Notes: generated from the sequence alone by a model not told the origin. A DNA stretch of 64,000 bases from Actinomycetota bacterium (GCA_016717115.1 JADKGE010000001.1:558001-622000), one strand, 5' to 3'; counted from the first letter of the stretch, positions 1 to 9,419 are shown. Program-made: numbers and translations.

Positions 1-194
1 CCGTCGAGCGGGAAGACGCTGAGCAGCGCCCGGGCGGCCCGCAGGATCGACGCCTCGCCGAGCCGGATCACCGGCTTGCCGGAGGCGGCAGCCGGGTAGT
101 TGCGGTCGACGAGCAGCAGCCGGTCGCCGTGCCCCATGTCGTCGAGGATCTTGAGCAGGTCACCGCTCAGCAGCGGATCGATTCCCTTGAGCAT
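1..194 (-). CDS. RbsD/FucU-family sugar mutarotase, C-terminus outside window
   Basis: The first 64 codons of a minus-strand gene run off the left edge. The start reads MLKGIDPLLSGDLLKILDDM, followed by GHGDRLLLVDRNYPA. This is the usual N-terminus of the RbsD/FucU family, which interconverts pyranose anomers or ring forms of ribose or fucose; the conserved His and Asp in GHGD belong to its active site. It begins 13 bp after the stop of a small acidic gene on the same strand, so the two are probably co-transcribed. FucU is favoured over RbsD by the LLKILDDMGHGD wording, but substrate specificity cannot be read from a fragment. Confidence 0.85.
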   Translation of the reverse strand, partial: MLKGIDPLLSGDLLKILDDMGHGDRLLLVDRNYPAAASGKPVIRLGEASILRAARALLSVFPLD

Positions 195-207
195 GGCTAC
201 TGATTGC

Positions 208-468
208 TCACTGCGCGTCGAGAGCGATCGCGACCGTCTCCTCCTGAGCGACGAGATTCGCATCGGCGTCGTAGACGCTGACGGTCTCATCCTCGAGCAG
301 AAGCGTGCCGTCGCTGTCGAGCACGTCGATCGTCTCGTCGACCATCGAGCCTTCGGGTCCCGTGGCGACGACAACGTCGTCCACGACCGCCCCGACGACC
401 TCGCCGGCCTCGTCGCGGACCACCGCCACGTCCACTTCCTCGCCGATCTCGATGTCGTCCTCGCCCAT
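208..468 (-). CDS. Small acidic protein of unknown function
   Basis: An 86-residue reading frame starts at an ATG preceded by AGGAGGAACC, a near-perfect ribosome-binding site. The product is strongly acidic (many D and E, almost no K) and rich in Val, with a repetitive beta-like pattern such as EVDVAVV, EVVGAVVDDVVV and ETVSVYDADANLV. No signal peptide, membrane segment or Cys is present. It lies directly upstream of the FucU/RbsD-type gene on the same strand. I do not recognise the family. A cytosolic beta-rich accessory protein is the most that can be said. Confidence 0.6.
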   Translation of the reverse strand: MGEDDIEIGEEVDVAVVRDEAGEVVGAVVDDVVVATGPEGSMVDETIDVLDSDGTLLLEDETVSVYDADANLVAQEETVAIALDAQ

Positions 469-591
469 GGTTCCTCCTGGTGTCGGCTGGTGGTCCTCCG
501 CCCCGGCGGGCGCACGGCAGTCTACGACCCGCTGCACCGTGATATCGGGTGAACCTGCGGCTACCATCAAGTGCCGAAGAGGGGAGCGGAG

Positions 592-3066
592 ATGGTCGAT
601 CCCGACATTCCCCTTCCGGACCTCACCGACGAAGCGCAGTACCGACTCCTGTCCGACAACCCCGGCGACATCGTCTATCGCTGCGGACCCGACCTGCACC
701 TGGTCTGGGTGTCCGAGTCGATCACGTCCGTGCTGGGCTGGACGCCGGCGGAGGTGATCGGTACCGCCATCTCCGACCTCACGCATCCCGAGGACCGCGC
801 GTCGAACCAGGACCAGGCGGACACGGTTCGCTCGGGGATCCATGTCCCCGAACTGTCGACCGGCACCGTCCCTCCCGTCCGCGTTCGGGCGCGCGACGGG
901 AGCTACCGATGGGTGTCCGCCATCGGCATCCCCCTGATGAGTGCCGACGGGACCGCCGTCGGTGTCGTGGGCCGCCTGCGAGACGTGGACGCGGCCGAGC
1001 GATCGGTCCGGGCGCTCGAACACAGCGAGGAACGGCGGCGCACGGCCTTCGACCACCTCCTGGACCCGCTCCTGGTGATGGAACCGGTGCGCGACGAAGC
1101 GGGCGAGATCATCGACTTCGAGTACGTCGAGGTGAACGAGGCGGCGTGCCTGTACAACACCATGCCGTACGAGCAAATGATCGGAGCCCGGCTGCTCGAT
1201 CTCCAGCCCGGCAACCGCGATAGCGGCAGCTTCGCCGAGATCGTCGCCGTCTTCGAGACCGGCGTACCCCTCATCGTCGACAACTACCCGTATGAGCAAG
1301 AGCTCATGGGTGGCGAGCGCCGCTACTACGACCTCAGGGTCGCCAGGGCCGCCGACGTGCTGATCTACACGTGGCGCGACGGAACAGACCGCCGGCTGGC
1401 CGAGGAGGCCGTCGCGGAACGAGAGGACCTCTACCGGCTCGTCACCGACGAGGTGACGGACGCGGTCGTTCGCTTCGACGACGAGGGCCTGGTGACGTGG
1501 GTCTCGCCGTCGTTCGAGCGGCTCACCGGGTTCTCGTCCGATGCCGTCATCGGGCAGTCGGGCATGCGACTGCTCCCGCCGCCCGAGGTGCCCAGCGCTC
1601 GCGACCTGCTGACGCGGCGGGTATCCGGCGAAGACACCGGTCCGACGACCCTGCAGATGGTCTGCGCCGACGGGAGCCATCGGTGGGTGGAGGCGACGTC
1701 GCGACCGTTCATCCGCCACGACGGCACCCCGGGGGGATTCGTCGCCGTGCTGCGCGACGTTCAGGAGCAGGTCGACGCCCAGCTGCGGCACGAGCACGAG
1801 ACGGGACACGACGCCCTGACGGGCCTCGCCAATCGCGATCTGGCCATCGCCCGACTCAACCGCGCCCTTGACGACATCGGCAACAGCCGCGGGCTGATCG
1901 CCCTGCTGTCCGTCGGCGTGGACCGTCTCACCACCGTCAACCAGGCCATGAACTACGCCGCAGGCGATCGGGTGCTCTCCACCGTGGCCGCCCGGCTGGC
2001 CGCCGCCGTAGGAGATCCGGACCGGGTGGCGCGGGTTGCCGGCGACGAGTTCGCCATCCTCCTGCCCGGCCTGGTCAGCGTGGCAGACGCAGCGGCCAAG
2101 GCCGAGTGGCTGTGTGCCGCGGCGCGCGGCACCATCACGATCGACGCGCAGGTGATCGAGCCCACGGTGAGCATCGGCGTCGCCATCGGCGATCGCACAT
2201 CCACCAGCGAGGAACTCCTCCGCAAGGCCAGCCTCGCCGTGCAGCAGGCCAAGGCGGCTGGTCGGGATCGCTGGCAGTTCGTGGATGCCGAGCTGGCCCT
2301 CGACGCCCAGCGGAGGCTCCGGCTCGAGACCCAGTTGCGCGACGGCGTGCGCGAGGGCCGGATCGTTCCGTGGTACCAGCCGATCGTCACGCTGTCCGAC
2401 CGTCACGTCCACGGCTACGAGGCCCTGGCCCGCTGGGTGCCGCAGGACGGCGAGACGATGCTCCCCCAGGACTTCCTCTCGGTCGCGGAGAGCACCGGGT
2501 TGATCGTCGATATCGACCTCGCCGTGCTGACCCATGCGCTCGACCTTCTCCGGGTGACCCCGATCGAGCACGTCGCCGTGAACGTCTCCCCGCCCACCCT
2601 TGCAGTCAACGAGTATCCCGATCGATTCCACGATCTACTGACATCGTCCGGGGTCGATCCGACGCGGCTACGGCTCGAAGTGACCGAGACCGCCCTGCTC
2701 GACGTGGCACCAGCCATCGCCGAGGCGATGCGATCGATGGCCAGCACCGGAGCCACCTGGTACGTCGACGACTTCGGCACCGGCTTCTCGTCGATCAGTC
2801 ACCTACGCGACCTGCCCGTCCGCGGCCTGAAGCTCGACCAGTCGTTCACGGCGGGGATCCGCAAGGGCGACGGCACGTGCATCAAGCTGGCGCAGGGACT
2901 CATCGGCCTCGCCGAGGGCCTGGGGCTGGACACCGTCGCGGAGGGCGTCGAGACGGAGTTCGAGGCGGGCGCGCTCCTGGGCCAAGGCTGGCGCCAGGGC
3001 CAGGGCTGGCTCTTCGGCCGCCCCGCAGCGACTGTCCCAGTCAGTCCACCCGGAAGCGCGGGCTGA
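592..3066 (+). CDS. PAS-domain GGDEF/EAL c-di-GMP signalling protein
   Basis: A soluble, roughly 824-residue protein with three PAS-like segments (about residues 20-140, 150-270 and 280-395), a GGDEF domain (about 400-560) and an EAL domain (about 570-815). The cyclase motif is AGDEF rather than GGDEF, which can still be active. The EAL part keeps YEALARW, NVSPP, ETALLD, DDFGTGFSS, KLDQSF and AEGVET, so phosphodiesterase activity is expected. It would tune cyclic-di-GMP in response to a ligand or redox cue bound by the PAS domains. ATG 592 is chosen because GGGGAG lies 5 bp upstream; an in-frame GTG at 571 is the alternative. The 3' end overlaps the convergent protease gene by 26 bp. Confidence 0.9.
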   Translation: MVDPDIPLPDLTDEAQYRLLSDNPGDIVYRCGPDLHLVWVSESITSVLGWTPAEVIGTAISDLTHPEDRASNQDQADTVRSGIHVPELSTGTVPPVRVRARDGSYRWVSAIGIPLMSADGTAVGVVGRLRDVDAAERSVRALEHSEERRRTAFDHLLDPLLVMEPVRDEAGEIIDFEYVEVNEAACLYNTMPYEQMIGARLLDLQPGNRDSGSFAEIVAVFETGVPLIVDNYPYEQELMGGERRYYDLRVARAADVLIYTWRDGTDRRLAEEAVAEREDLYRLVTDEVTDAVVRFDDEGLVTWVSPSFERLTGFSSDAVIGQSGMRLLPPPEVPSARDLLTRRVSGEDTGPTTLQMVCADGSHRWVEATSRPFIRHDGTPGGFVAVLRDVQEQVDAQLRHEHETGHDALTGLANRDLAIARLNRALDDIGNSRGLIALLSVGVDRLTTVNQAMNYAAGDRVLSTVAARLAAAVGDPDRVARVAGDEFAILLPGLVSVADAAAKAEWLCAAARGTITIDAQVIEPTVSIGVAIGDRTSTSEELLRKASLAVQQAKAAGRDRWQFVDAELALDAQRRLRLETQLRDGVREGRIVPWYQPIVTLSDRHVHGYEALARWVPQDGETMLPQDFLSVAESTGLIVDIDLAVLTHALDLLRVTPIEHVAVNVSPPTLAVNEYPDRFHDLLTSSGVDPTRLRLEVTETALLDVAPAIAEAMRSMASTGATWYVDDFGTGFSSISHLRDLPVRGLKLDQSFTAGIRKGDGTCIKLAQGLIGLAEGLGLDTVAEGVETEFEAGALLGQGWRQGQGWLFGRPAATVPVSPPGSAG

Positions 3067-4450
3067 GGGCCGACGGGCGGCTGTTGCCCATCTCCGTGCG
3101 CGCCGTCACCCGGAAGCGGTACATGCCCGGGCGGGTGGGGAGGCGACACGAGAGGGTCGCCGCATCAGGCTCGGCTGGCAGACCCGTGCACACGATGCGT
3201 CCCTTGTCGTCCTTCACCACGTACCGGATCACGACCGCCGACGATCGGCCGACGAGGGAGTCGAACACGATCTGCGGCATCCCCCTCGCTGACTCCTCGA
3301 TGCGCGGCGCCGGCAGCCGAGGTGGCGGTGCGATGACGACCCGCCCGGACGCCCCAACGGGAAGCGCATCGCCCTCGTTCTCGGAGTTGCGACTGCGCAC
3401 GGTGAAGCCGTGCGTCCCGTCGCGCAGATCGGCCACGGTGCATGTGGTCGCGGTGGCCTGGCAGGCCAGGACGCCGCGAGCATCAAGGACGTCGTAGCCC
3501 ACGATCGCCTCGGCGGACACGACCGGCGGCAGCCAGGAGACCGTCGCGGTGCGGTTGCGCGCAACGGCCAGGATGGACTGCGGTGCACCGGGAATCGTCG
3601 GATACCCCGCACTTGCAAGGGCGGAATTCAGCACCGGAAGGTAGCCCACGGCCGCCGCACTGATGCTCAGGAGATCCGACGAGGGCGGCTCCTGGCAGGC
3701 GCTGTTCGAGCCGACCTCGACGCCCAGCAGGAACGCGCTGGTGCCCTCCATGCGGAACACCGGGCTGCCGCTGTCACCCGGGCACAGGCCCTTGGCCTCC
3801 GTCTGGTCGGTACTGAAGATCTGGCCGAGCAGTGAGCCCGGCCGATAGCCGGACAGGGGAAGGGAGATGGAATGCGGGCCCCTCGTCGGCGTCTTCGCCG
3901 CCACCAGGCCGTAGCCCACGTGCTCCACCTGGGAACCAGCCTTGGCCCAGCGCGCGAGGTCGAACTGCGTGGCCAGGCGGGTGAAGCCCGACGGCGCGAG
4001 ATCGGCGTCGGGCTCGATCACCGCGAAGTCATTGGGTTGAACCAGTCGGCTGGTGTTGACGTATCCGTCGGCCTTCCACCACTGCCTGACGGCGACCGTT
4101 GCCGCGCCCTGCGGACCGGTGTCGCTGTAGACGCGCACCTCGGCGCCCGGCGGGAAGACGGCCACGGCATCCACCCGTCCATCCGTGCCCGCCGCTGTCA
4201 GGCAGTGGGCCGCAGTGATCAGGAGCCTTGGCCTCCACATGGCCGCGCTGCACAAGCCCACCCACTGGCCACCCTCGTTGACCGCGATGGCGACGACCCC
4301 CGGATTGCCGTCCGCGGGTGACCCGCCGTAGACCCGTAGGTCGCCGGGGTCCAGGCCGCGCGCGGCGGACGGTGCCGCGACAAGCGTGGCCACCGCCAGG
4401 ACGGCACAGAGCGCGCCCGCGGCACGGTGGCGGCGCACGGGAGACAGCAC
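3041..4450 (-). CDS. Secreted trypsin-like serine protease (S1) with C-terminal beta domains
   Basis: A 469-residue protein starting at GTG with a Sec signal peptide (positive MLSPVRRHR, then a hydrophobic Ala/Val stretch and an Ala-rich cleavage region near residue 30). The catalytic triad is visible: TAAHC (about residue 83), NDFAVIEPD (about 146) and GDSGSPVF (about 227). Residues from about 285 onward form two fibronectin-III-like beta domains (PGAPQSILAVARNRTATVSW). Such modules usually bind polymers or the wall. It is an extracellular protease of the S1 family; the natural substrate is unknown. It is transcribed divergently from the cupredoxin/multicopper oxidase pair across about 157 bp and converges on the c-di-GMP gene. 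Confidence 0.88.
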   Translation of the reverse strand: MLSPVRRHRAAGALCAVLAVATLVAAPSAARGLDPGDLRVYGGSPADGNPGVVAIAVNEGGQWVGLCSAAMWRPRLLITAAHCLTAAGTDGRVDAVAVFPPGAEVRVYSDTGPQGAATVAVRQWWKADGYVNTSRLVQPNDFAVIEPDADLAPSGFTRLATQFDLARWAKAGSQVEHVGYGLVAAKTPTRGPHSISLPLSGYRPGSLLGQIFSTDQTEAKGLCPGDSGSPVFRMEGTSAFLLGVEVGSNSACQEPPSSDLLSISAAAVGYLPVLNSALASAGYPTIPGAPQSILAVARNRTATVSWLPPVVSAEAIVGYDVLDARGVLACQATATTCTVADLRDGTHGFTVRSRNSENEGDALPVGASGRVVIAPPPRLPAPRIEESARGMPQIVFDSLVGRSSAVVIRYVVKDDKGRIVCTGLPAEPDAATLSCRLPTRPGMYRFRVTARTEMGNSRPSALSPRFRVD

Positions 4451-4607
4451 GCCCCCATCACATCACGGGGCCGGCGGAATCGGCATCGCTGGGCATGGTC
4501 AACGAAAGGTGTATATGGAACAATTCCGGCACACAAGTCGGTGGTCCGGCTACTTCCTCGGGCACCGCCACGCGGCCTCGCGCGAGTCAACGACGAAGGG
4601 CACGCCC

Positions 4608-5501
4608 ATGAAGACACCACTGCTGGTCGGCGCCGCGGCGCTGGCCCTGGCGGCCGCCGGCGCGGTCGGCACTCCCAGCAACGCCACCAGCCTCGTCCCG
4701 CTGGCTGCCCAGCCGGCGGTGGTGACCATCTCCGTCCAGGGCGATCAGGCGATGGTCAGCCCGAGCACGGTCCGCCCGGGAGTCGTGGAGTTCCGGGTCG
4801 GTGACACGTTCACCATCCCCGGTCCGGAGGGCGGGCCCGACCAGCTGTCGGTGCTCGCCACCGACCAGCTCGACGTGATCCTCGCGGCACTGCCGGCGGT
4901 CTTCGGCGGGGACCCGACCGACCCTGCAGTGGCCGCGGGCGCGGCGCAGGCGATGCGCACGATCCACGGCGCCGGCACGTTCTACGGCGGCGCCAACAAG
5001 GGCATGTCCTGGCAGGTCACCTTGCCGGCCGGGAACTTCACGGTCATGGGGGTCCAGTCGACAGCGATGGGGATGGCCAAGCCGGCGACGTTCACGGTCG
5101 CGGGCGAGCCCCGACAGGGCGCGCTGCACGCCACGCAGGCGACCGTGCGGGCCATCGGCCCAGTCGGCAACAACAAGTGGGCCTTCACCCAGAGGGGCAG
5201 CCAGCCGATCGAGTGGCTGAGATTCGCCAACTCGGCCAAGGAGCTCCACTTCCTGGACATGTCCGGCGTCAAGCCCTCGACGACCCCGGCGATGGTGCGC
5301 AAGGCCCTGCAGAGCAACGGGAATCCGAAGTTCTTCACCGGGCAGAGCCTGAGCTTCGACGTGATCTCCCCTGGGGTCACCGTTGCGATCAAGGGTCCGG
5401 TCGACGCTGGCCGATACCTGCTGGACTGCTTCATCCCGAGCGAGACCGACGGCATGCCGCATGCGCTGATGGGCATGTGGAAGCTCGTCGACGTCAAGTA
5501 G
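4608..5501 (+). CDS. Secreted cupredoxin-like protein
   Basis: A 297-residue protein with a signal peptide (MKTPLLVGAAALALAAAGAV). The mature part contains patterns common in cupredoxin folds (VTISVQGDQAMVSPSTVRPG, LPAGNFTVMGV, GRYLLDCFIPSETDGMPHALMGMWKLVDV). The C-terminal Cys-x(n)-His-x(3)-Met arrangement (LLDCF, MPHALMGM) resembles a type-1 copper site, but the first His ligand is not certain. ATG 4608 follows GAAGGG and starts exactly at the signal peptide. It is 6 bp upstream of the multicopper oxidase and surely in its operon. It may be an electron donor or copper-delivery partner; this is inference from position. Confidence 0.7.
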   Translation: MKTPLLVGAAALALAAAGAVGTPSNATSLVPLAAQPAVVTISVQGDQAMVSPSTVRPGVVEFRVGDTFTIPGPEGGPDQLSVLATDQLDVILAALPAVFGGDPTDPAVAAGAAQAMRTIHGAGTFYGGANKGMSWQVTLPAGNFTVMGVQSTAMGMAKPATFTVAGEPRQGALHATQATVRAIGPVGNNKWAFTQRGSQPIEWLRFANSAKELHFLDMSGVKPSTTPAMVRKALQSNGNPKFFTGQSLSFDVISPGVTVAIKGPVDAGRYLLDCFIPSETDGMPHALMGMWKLVDVK

Positions 5502-5507
5502 GCGGAC

Positions 5508-7085
5508 GTGAGGTCCCGACGGCTCGTCGCGGCAGCGGCGGTCGCCGTCGGGATCGTCATGGCGGGATCCACCCTGGCGATGGCAGTGTCGGTGGCCGGT
5601 CACGAGGTATCCGGCAGCCTGCCCACCACCGTCGCTCCGGCGGCTAGGGCCTGCGCATCGGTGCTGCCGGAGGCGCGCCGCGAGCAGTGCGAGCGCAGCC
5701 TGCTCCCGCCGACGTTCTCGATGATGCGGCTCGGGTACGGGGAGTTCGGAGGTGGCCCGGGCGGCCACGCGCACGCGGGCATCGGGGTCGACCTCCTGCG
5801 CGGCCCGGCAGGGGCGCCCACCGCACAGTTCACGCTGAGGGCCGCCATGGGAGTGCAGCGGATCGGTCAGTTCGAGCAGTCGGTCATGACCTTCAACGGG
5901 ACGACCCCGGGTCCGGTGCTCACCGTCACGCAGGGCGACCTGATCGAGGTCCGCCTTGAGAACGCGGACGTCGTGGAAGGTGTCACGATCCACTGGCACG
6001 GCGTCGACGTGCCCGCAGGGGACGACGGCGTCGCTGGAGTCACCCAGGACGCGGTGCTGCCCGGTGACTCGTTCGTCTACCGATTCGTCGTCCCCGACGC
6101 GGGCACCTACTGGTACCACTCTCATCAGGACTCTGCGCGTGAGGTGCGCAAGGGCCTGTTCGGCGCCCTCGTCGTCCTGCCGCGGCAGTCCGAGCCCGAG
6201 CCGACGATTCGTGACGCCGCCGACATGGTCGCCGTCGTGCACACGTACGGAACCACGACGACGCTGAACGGCCGGCCCGAGGCCACGATCGTGCCGGCAC
6301 CGGCAGGCGGCGTGGCTCGTGTGCGCTTCATCAACGCGAACAACGGTCCCGCCCTCGTGTCGACGACGGTGCCCTTCAAGGTGATCTCGATCGACGGGAC
6401 CGACCTGAGCGGCGCCACCGACGTGAACGACACCTACGTCGACATCCCGGCAGGAGGACGAGCGGACCTGCTGGTGCCGATCACGGACGCGCCTGTACGC
6501 GTGGGCGTCCTGTTCGGTCCCTCCCTCGTGATCGGACCCACCGACACGACGCCGCCAGATCTGTCGGCGCGAACGAGGTTCGACCCGCTCGTCTACGGAA
6601 CACCCGGCACTGGGGCCGCCGCCGCCGCGGCCCTCGGGACCATCAATCGCGACTTCCCCTACCGGGTGGGGTCGCGCAAGGGCTACCTCGACGGGCGGCC
6701 CGGCACGTGGTTCACGATCAACGCGGGGATCGTCCCGAACGTTCCCATGTTCATGGTGCGTCAGGGCGACGTGGTGCGGTTCCGGATCACCAACGCCACG
6801 GGGGCCGTCCATCCGATGCACCTGCACGGGCACCACGCACTCGTCGTGTCGCGCGACGGCACCGCCTCGCGAGGCGCGCCATGGTGGGTCGACTCCCTTG
6901 AGGTCGACCCCGGGCAGACCTACGTGCTCCTGCTTCGCGCCGACAACCCCGGCATGTGGATGTTCCACTGCCACAACCTCCCGCATGCGCGAGCCGGACT
7001 CATGACGCACCTCGGCTACGAGGGGGTGAGCACGCCGTTCCTCGTCGGCCGCGTCAACGACCGCCTGACCAATCACCCCGAGTGA
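5508..7085 (+). CDS. Secreted multicopper oxidase (laccase-like)
   Basis: A 525-residue protein starting at GTG with a Sec signal. The four copper-binding segments of the family are present: HWHG (about residue 162), YHSHQDS (about 204), HPMHLHGHH (about 437) and HCHNLPHA (about 487). It therefore has both the trinuclear cluster and the type-1 site, and should oxidise phenols, metals or Cu(I) with reduction of O2 to water, outside the membrane. The HCHNLPHARAGLM tail lacks the usual axial Met or Leu at standard spacing but has a Met nearby. It is translationally close to the cupredoxin-like gene. The residues do not separate laccase from copper or manganese oxidase. Confidence 0.9.
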   Translation: MRSRRLVAAAAVAVGIVMAGSTLAMAVSVAGHEVSGSLPTTVAPAARACASVLPEARREQCERSLLPPTFSMMRLGYGEFGGGPGGHAHAGIGVDLLRGPAGAPTAQFTLRAAMGVQRIGQFEQSVMTFNGTTPGPVLTVTQGDLIEVRLENADVVEGVTIHWHGVDVPAGDDGVAGVTQDAVLPGDSFVYRFVVPDAGTYWYHSHQDSAREVRKGLFGALVVLPRQSEPEPTIRDAADMVAVVHTYGTTTTLNGRPEATIVPAPAGGVARVRFINANNGPALVSTTVPFKVISIDGTDLSGATDVNDTYVDIPAGGRADLLVPITDAPVRVGVLFGPSLVIGPTDTTPPDLSARTRFDPLVYGTPGTGAAAAAALGTINRDFPYRVGSRKGYLDGRPGTWFTINAGIVPNVPMFMVRQGDVVRFRITNATGAVHPMHLHGHHALVVSRDGTASRGAPWWVDSLEVDPGQTYVLLLRADNPGMWMFHCHNLPHARAGLMTHLGYEGVSTPFLVGRVNDRLTNHPE

Positions 7086-7107
7086 CCAATCGCGCCAGCC
7101 CTTTGCG

Positions 7108-7557
7108 CTACCGCTCCTCGAGGGCAGCAACCTGAGCGATACGCCGCACGTGTCGGGCTTCGCCCGAGAAGGGCTCGTCGACGAAGGCGTCAACGATCGC
7201 GATCGCATCGGCCTCCGAGTGCATGCGCGCGCCCACGCCGATGACGTTCGCGTCGTTGTGACGGCGCGCGAGCCGCGCCGTCTCCGGGCTCCACCCCAGC
7301 GCCGCGCGTACGCCGCGGACTTTGTTCGCGGCGATCTGCTCGCCGTTTCCCGAACCGCCGATGACGATGCCGAGACTGCCCGGATCCGCCACGACGGATC
7401 GGGCTGCTGCGGCGCAGCACCCGGGATAGTCGTCGTCCTGGTCGAGTACCTCAGAACCATGGTCGACGACGTCGAACCCACGCTCCGAAAGGTGCTCGGA
7501 AAGCACCCGCTTCAGGTCGAGGCCGGCATGGTCCGCCGCGATGTGGAGCCGGGTCAC
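7108..7557 (-). CDS. rpiB: Ribose-5-phosphate isomerase B
   Basis: A 149-residue protein matching the usual RpiB length. It interconverts ribose 5-phosphate and ribulose 5-phosphate in the pentose phosphate pathway. Seen: HIAADHAG near the N-terminus (phosphate and sugar binding) and GGSGNGEQIAANKVRGVRAA. The catalytic Cys of the E. coli enzyme is absent and a Glu follows GNG. This is the actinobacterial subtype, in which Glu is the proton-transfer base (known for the mycobacterial enzyme). Its GTG start overlaps the TGA of the SulP gene by 4 bp (GTGA), which indicates translational coupling. Confidence 0.92.
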   Translation of the reverse strand: MTRLHIAADHAGLDLKRVLSEHLSERGFDVVDHGSEVLDQDDDYPGCCAAAARSVVADPGSLGIVIGGSGNGEQIAANKVRGVRAALGWSPETARLARRHNDANVIGVGARMHSEADAIAIVDAFVDEPFSGEARHVRRIAQVAALEER

Positions 7558-9275
7558 TTCTGCGGTTTCGACGCCGTCGGCGTGCGGTTCTGGAAGGCAG
7601 AAAGGGCGTCGGTCAGGTTGCCGAACATGTGTTCCGGTGCGATGCGGGTGTCGACCCCGTAGCTCTTGAGGGTGACGATCAGCGACGTGTCCGCTCGCGC
7701 AAGGGCCGGCGTGATGTGCCGTGCCTCGAGGTAGTCGAGGAGTCCGTCGAGCGCCTTGCCCGCCGAGTAGTCGACATCGTCGAGAGAGCCGGCGTCGAGT
7801 ACGAGCCACTCCACCGGGGTCGGCGCCGTGTCGATGAGCTTCTCCACCTCGTCCACGAAGCGGTTGGCGTTGGCGTAGAACAACTCGGCGTCGTATCGGA
7901 AGATGATGAGACCGGGTGCGCTCTCGAGGCCGGGCGCCGCCGCCGTGTACGTGGGCTCCCCGCTGGCGCTGACCCCGACGACGAAGTCCTTGGGCGAGTA
8001 CTGGCGGCGGATGATGTTGAGGATCGAGACCACGATCGCGAGGATGATGCCCTGCTCGACACCCACGGCGCAGACCACGATCGCGGTGAGGATCGCGATG
8101 ACGAACTCCCCGCGCCGTGCCCGCCCGATGATGCGCAGGCCCTTGATGTCGACGAGATCGACGCCGATGAGGAACACGATGGCCCCAAGCACCGCCTTGG
8201 GCATGTCGGCCAGGAGCCCGGTGAAGAACAGCACGACGAGCAGCACGATGAGCGACATGGTGAGGTTGGCCAGCTGGGTCCGTCCATGCTGCTCGTCGAG
8301 GATCTGCGTCTTCGTCGGCGACCCGTTGACGACGAACGTGCCGGAGAGCCCGGCTGCGAAGTTCGCTCCGGACAGGCCGACGATGTCGCGGTTCACGTCG
8401 ACGGGCTGGCCGTGCTTCATGGCGAAGCTGCGGGACGTGGCCGCGCTCTGGGCGATGATGAGGACGAAGCAGGAGAACGCGATCGCCACGAGCGTCGCCA
8501 TGTTCGACGACACGTCGTCCAGCGTGATGCCGGCCGGCAGGCCGATGGGCGGGAAGCCGCCCTGCACCGCACCGACGATCGCGACACCGTCCGCCTGGGC
8601 GTCGATCGCCGCGGACACGATGATCGAGAGGACCACGGCGACGATGGCTCCGGGAACCTTGGGCAGGAACCTCTTGAAGCCCAGGATGATCGCGAGGGTG
8701 CCGAGGGCGAAGGCGAACGTCGGCCACGACAGGCTAGGGATCGACGTGATCATGGTCCACTGCTGCTGGAGCCACGAGCCGGAGCCCTTGGGGACGCCGA
8801 GCATGTCAGGTATCTGCCCCGAGAAGACCTGCACGCCGACGCCCGTGAGGAAGCCGACGAGCACCGAGGCGCTGAGGAAGTCGCCGAGGAACCCCAGGCG
8901 CAGGACGCGCGCGAGGATGAGCAGGAAGCCGCACATGAGCGCGATGACACTGCAGTAGGCCAGCCACTCCTGCGACCCCGGAGTCACCCCCGTGATGGCC
9001 GCCGCCCCGAGGCCGGCGGCGAGCAGGGCGGCGGTAGCGGAGTCCGCGCCGACGACGAGAAGGCGAGACGAGCCCAGCAGCACGAACAGCATGGTCGGGA
9101 AGATCACGGTGTACAGGCCCGTCACGATGGGCGTCTGCGCGATGGAGGTGTAGCCCATCGTCTCGGGGATGGCCACGGCGGCCAGGGTGGCGCCCGCGAC
9201 GATGTCGCCGCTGAGCCACGACCGCTGGTAGCCCCGCAGGGACATGGGCAGCAGCGACGCACGCGTCATGTGCAT
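7554..9275 (-). CDS. SulP-family anion permease with STAS domain
   Basis: An inner-membrane transporter of about 573 residues with 10-12 hydrophobic segments and the SulP signature region AGATLAAVAIPETMGYTSIA near the N-terminus. A cytoplasmic STAS domain follows (FYANANRFVDEVEKL to VDYSAGKALDGLLDYL). SulP proteins carry sulfate, bicarbonate or other anions, coupled to H+ or Na+; the substrate here is unknown. The start at 9275 follows GGAGG with 4 bp spacing; an in-frame ATG at 9269 has 10 bp spacing. The stop overlaps rpiB. A second, only distantly similar SulP gene lies at 57318-59243. Confidence 0.9.
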   Translation of the reverse strand: MHMTRASLLPMSLRGYQRSWLSGDIVAGATLAAVAIPETMGYTSIAQTPIVTGLYTVIFPTMLFVLLGSSRLLVVGADSATAALLAAGLGAAAITGVTPGSQEWLAYCSVIALMCGFLLILARVLRLGFLGDFLSASVLVGFLTGVGVQVFSGQIPDMLGVPKGSGSWLQQQWTMITSIPSLSWPTFAFALGTLAIILGFKRFLPKVPGAIVAVVLSIIVSAAIDAQADGVAIVGAVQGGFPPIGLPAGITLDDVSSNMATLVAIAFSCFVLIIAQSAATSRSFAMKHGQPVDVNRDIVGLSGANFAAGLSGTFVVNGSPTKTQILDEQHGRTQLANLTMSLIVLLVVLFFTGLLADMPKAVLGAIVFLIGVDLVDIKGLRIIGRARRGEFVIAILTAIVVCAVGVEQGIILAIVVSILNIIRRQYSPKDFVVGVSASGEPTYTAAAPGLESAPGLIIFRYDAELFYANANRFVDEVEKLIDTAPTPVEWLVLDAGSLDDVDYSAGKALDGLLDYLEARHITPALARADTSLIVTLKSYGVDTRIAPEHMFGNLTDALSAFQNRTPTASKPQK

Positions 9276-9419
9276 GGGACCTCCGGAAGAGCCGACCACC
9301 GTGCTGGAACCGTACCGGCGGACGTCCCCGCCGTGGGGCATTCCACCTCTTCCCGCTCGGGCTGCCTGCACCCACGAGGCCCGCGTGACTTATGCGTACG
9401 ACTGCCGCACGATGGGGAC

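Noticed and set aside
208..2631. An 807-codon minus-strand open frame across the c-di-GMP gene
   Set aside because: It is the antisense shadow of the PAS-GGDEF-EAL gene; only its last 86 codons, starting at the AGGAGG-led ATG 468, are a plausible gene. GC-rich third positions keep antisense frames open.
4587..7481. A 964-codon minus-strand open frame
   Set aside because: Antisense shadow of the cupredoxin-like protein and multicopper oxidase, which have signal peptides and copper motifs.
7629..9419. Long plus-strand open frame running into the carboxypeptidase
   Set aside because: Antisense to the SulP and rpiB genes, with Asp/Glu/Arg/His-rich composition and no family motifs. The real gene starts at ATG 9420 with its signal peptide.
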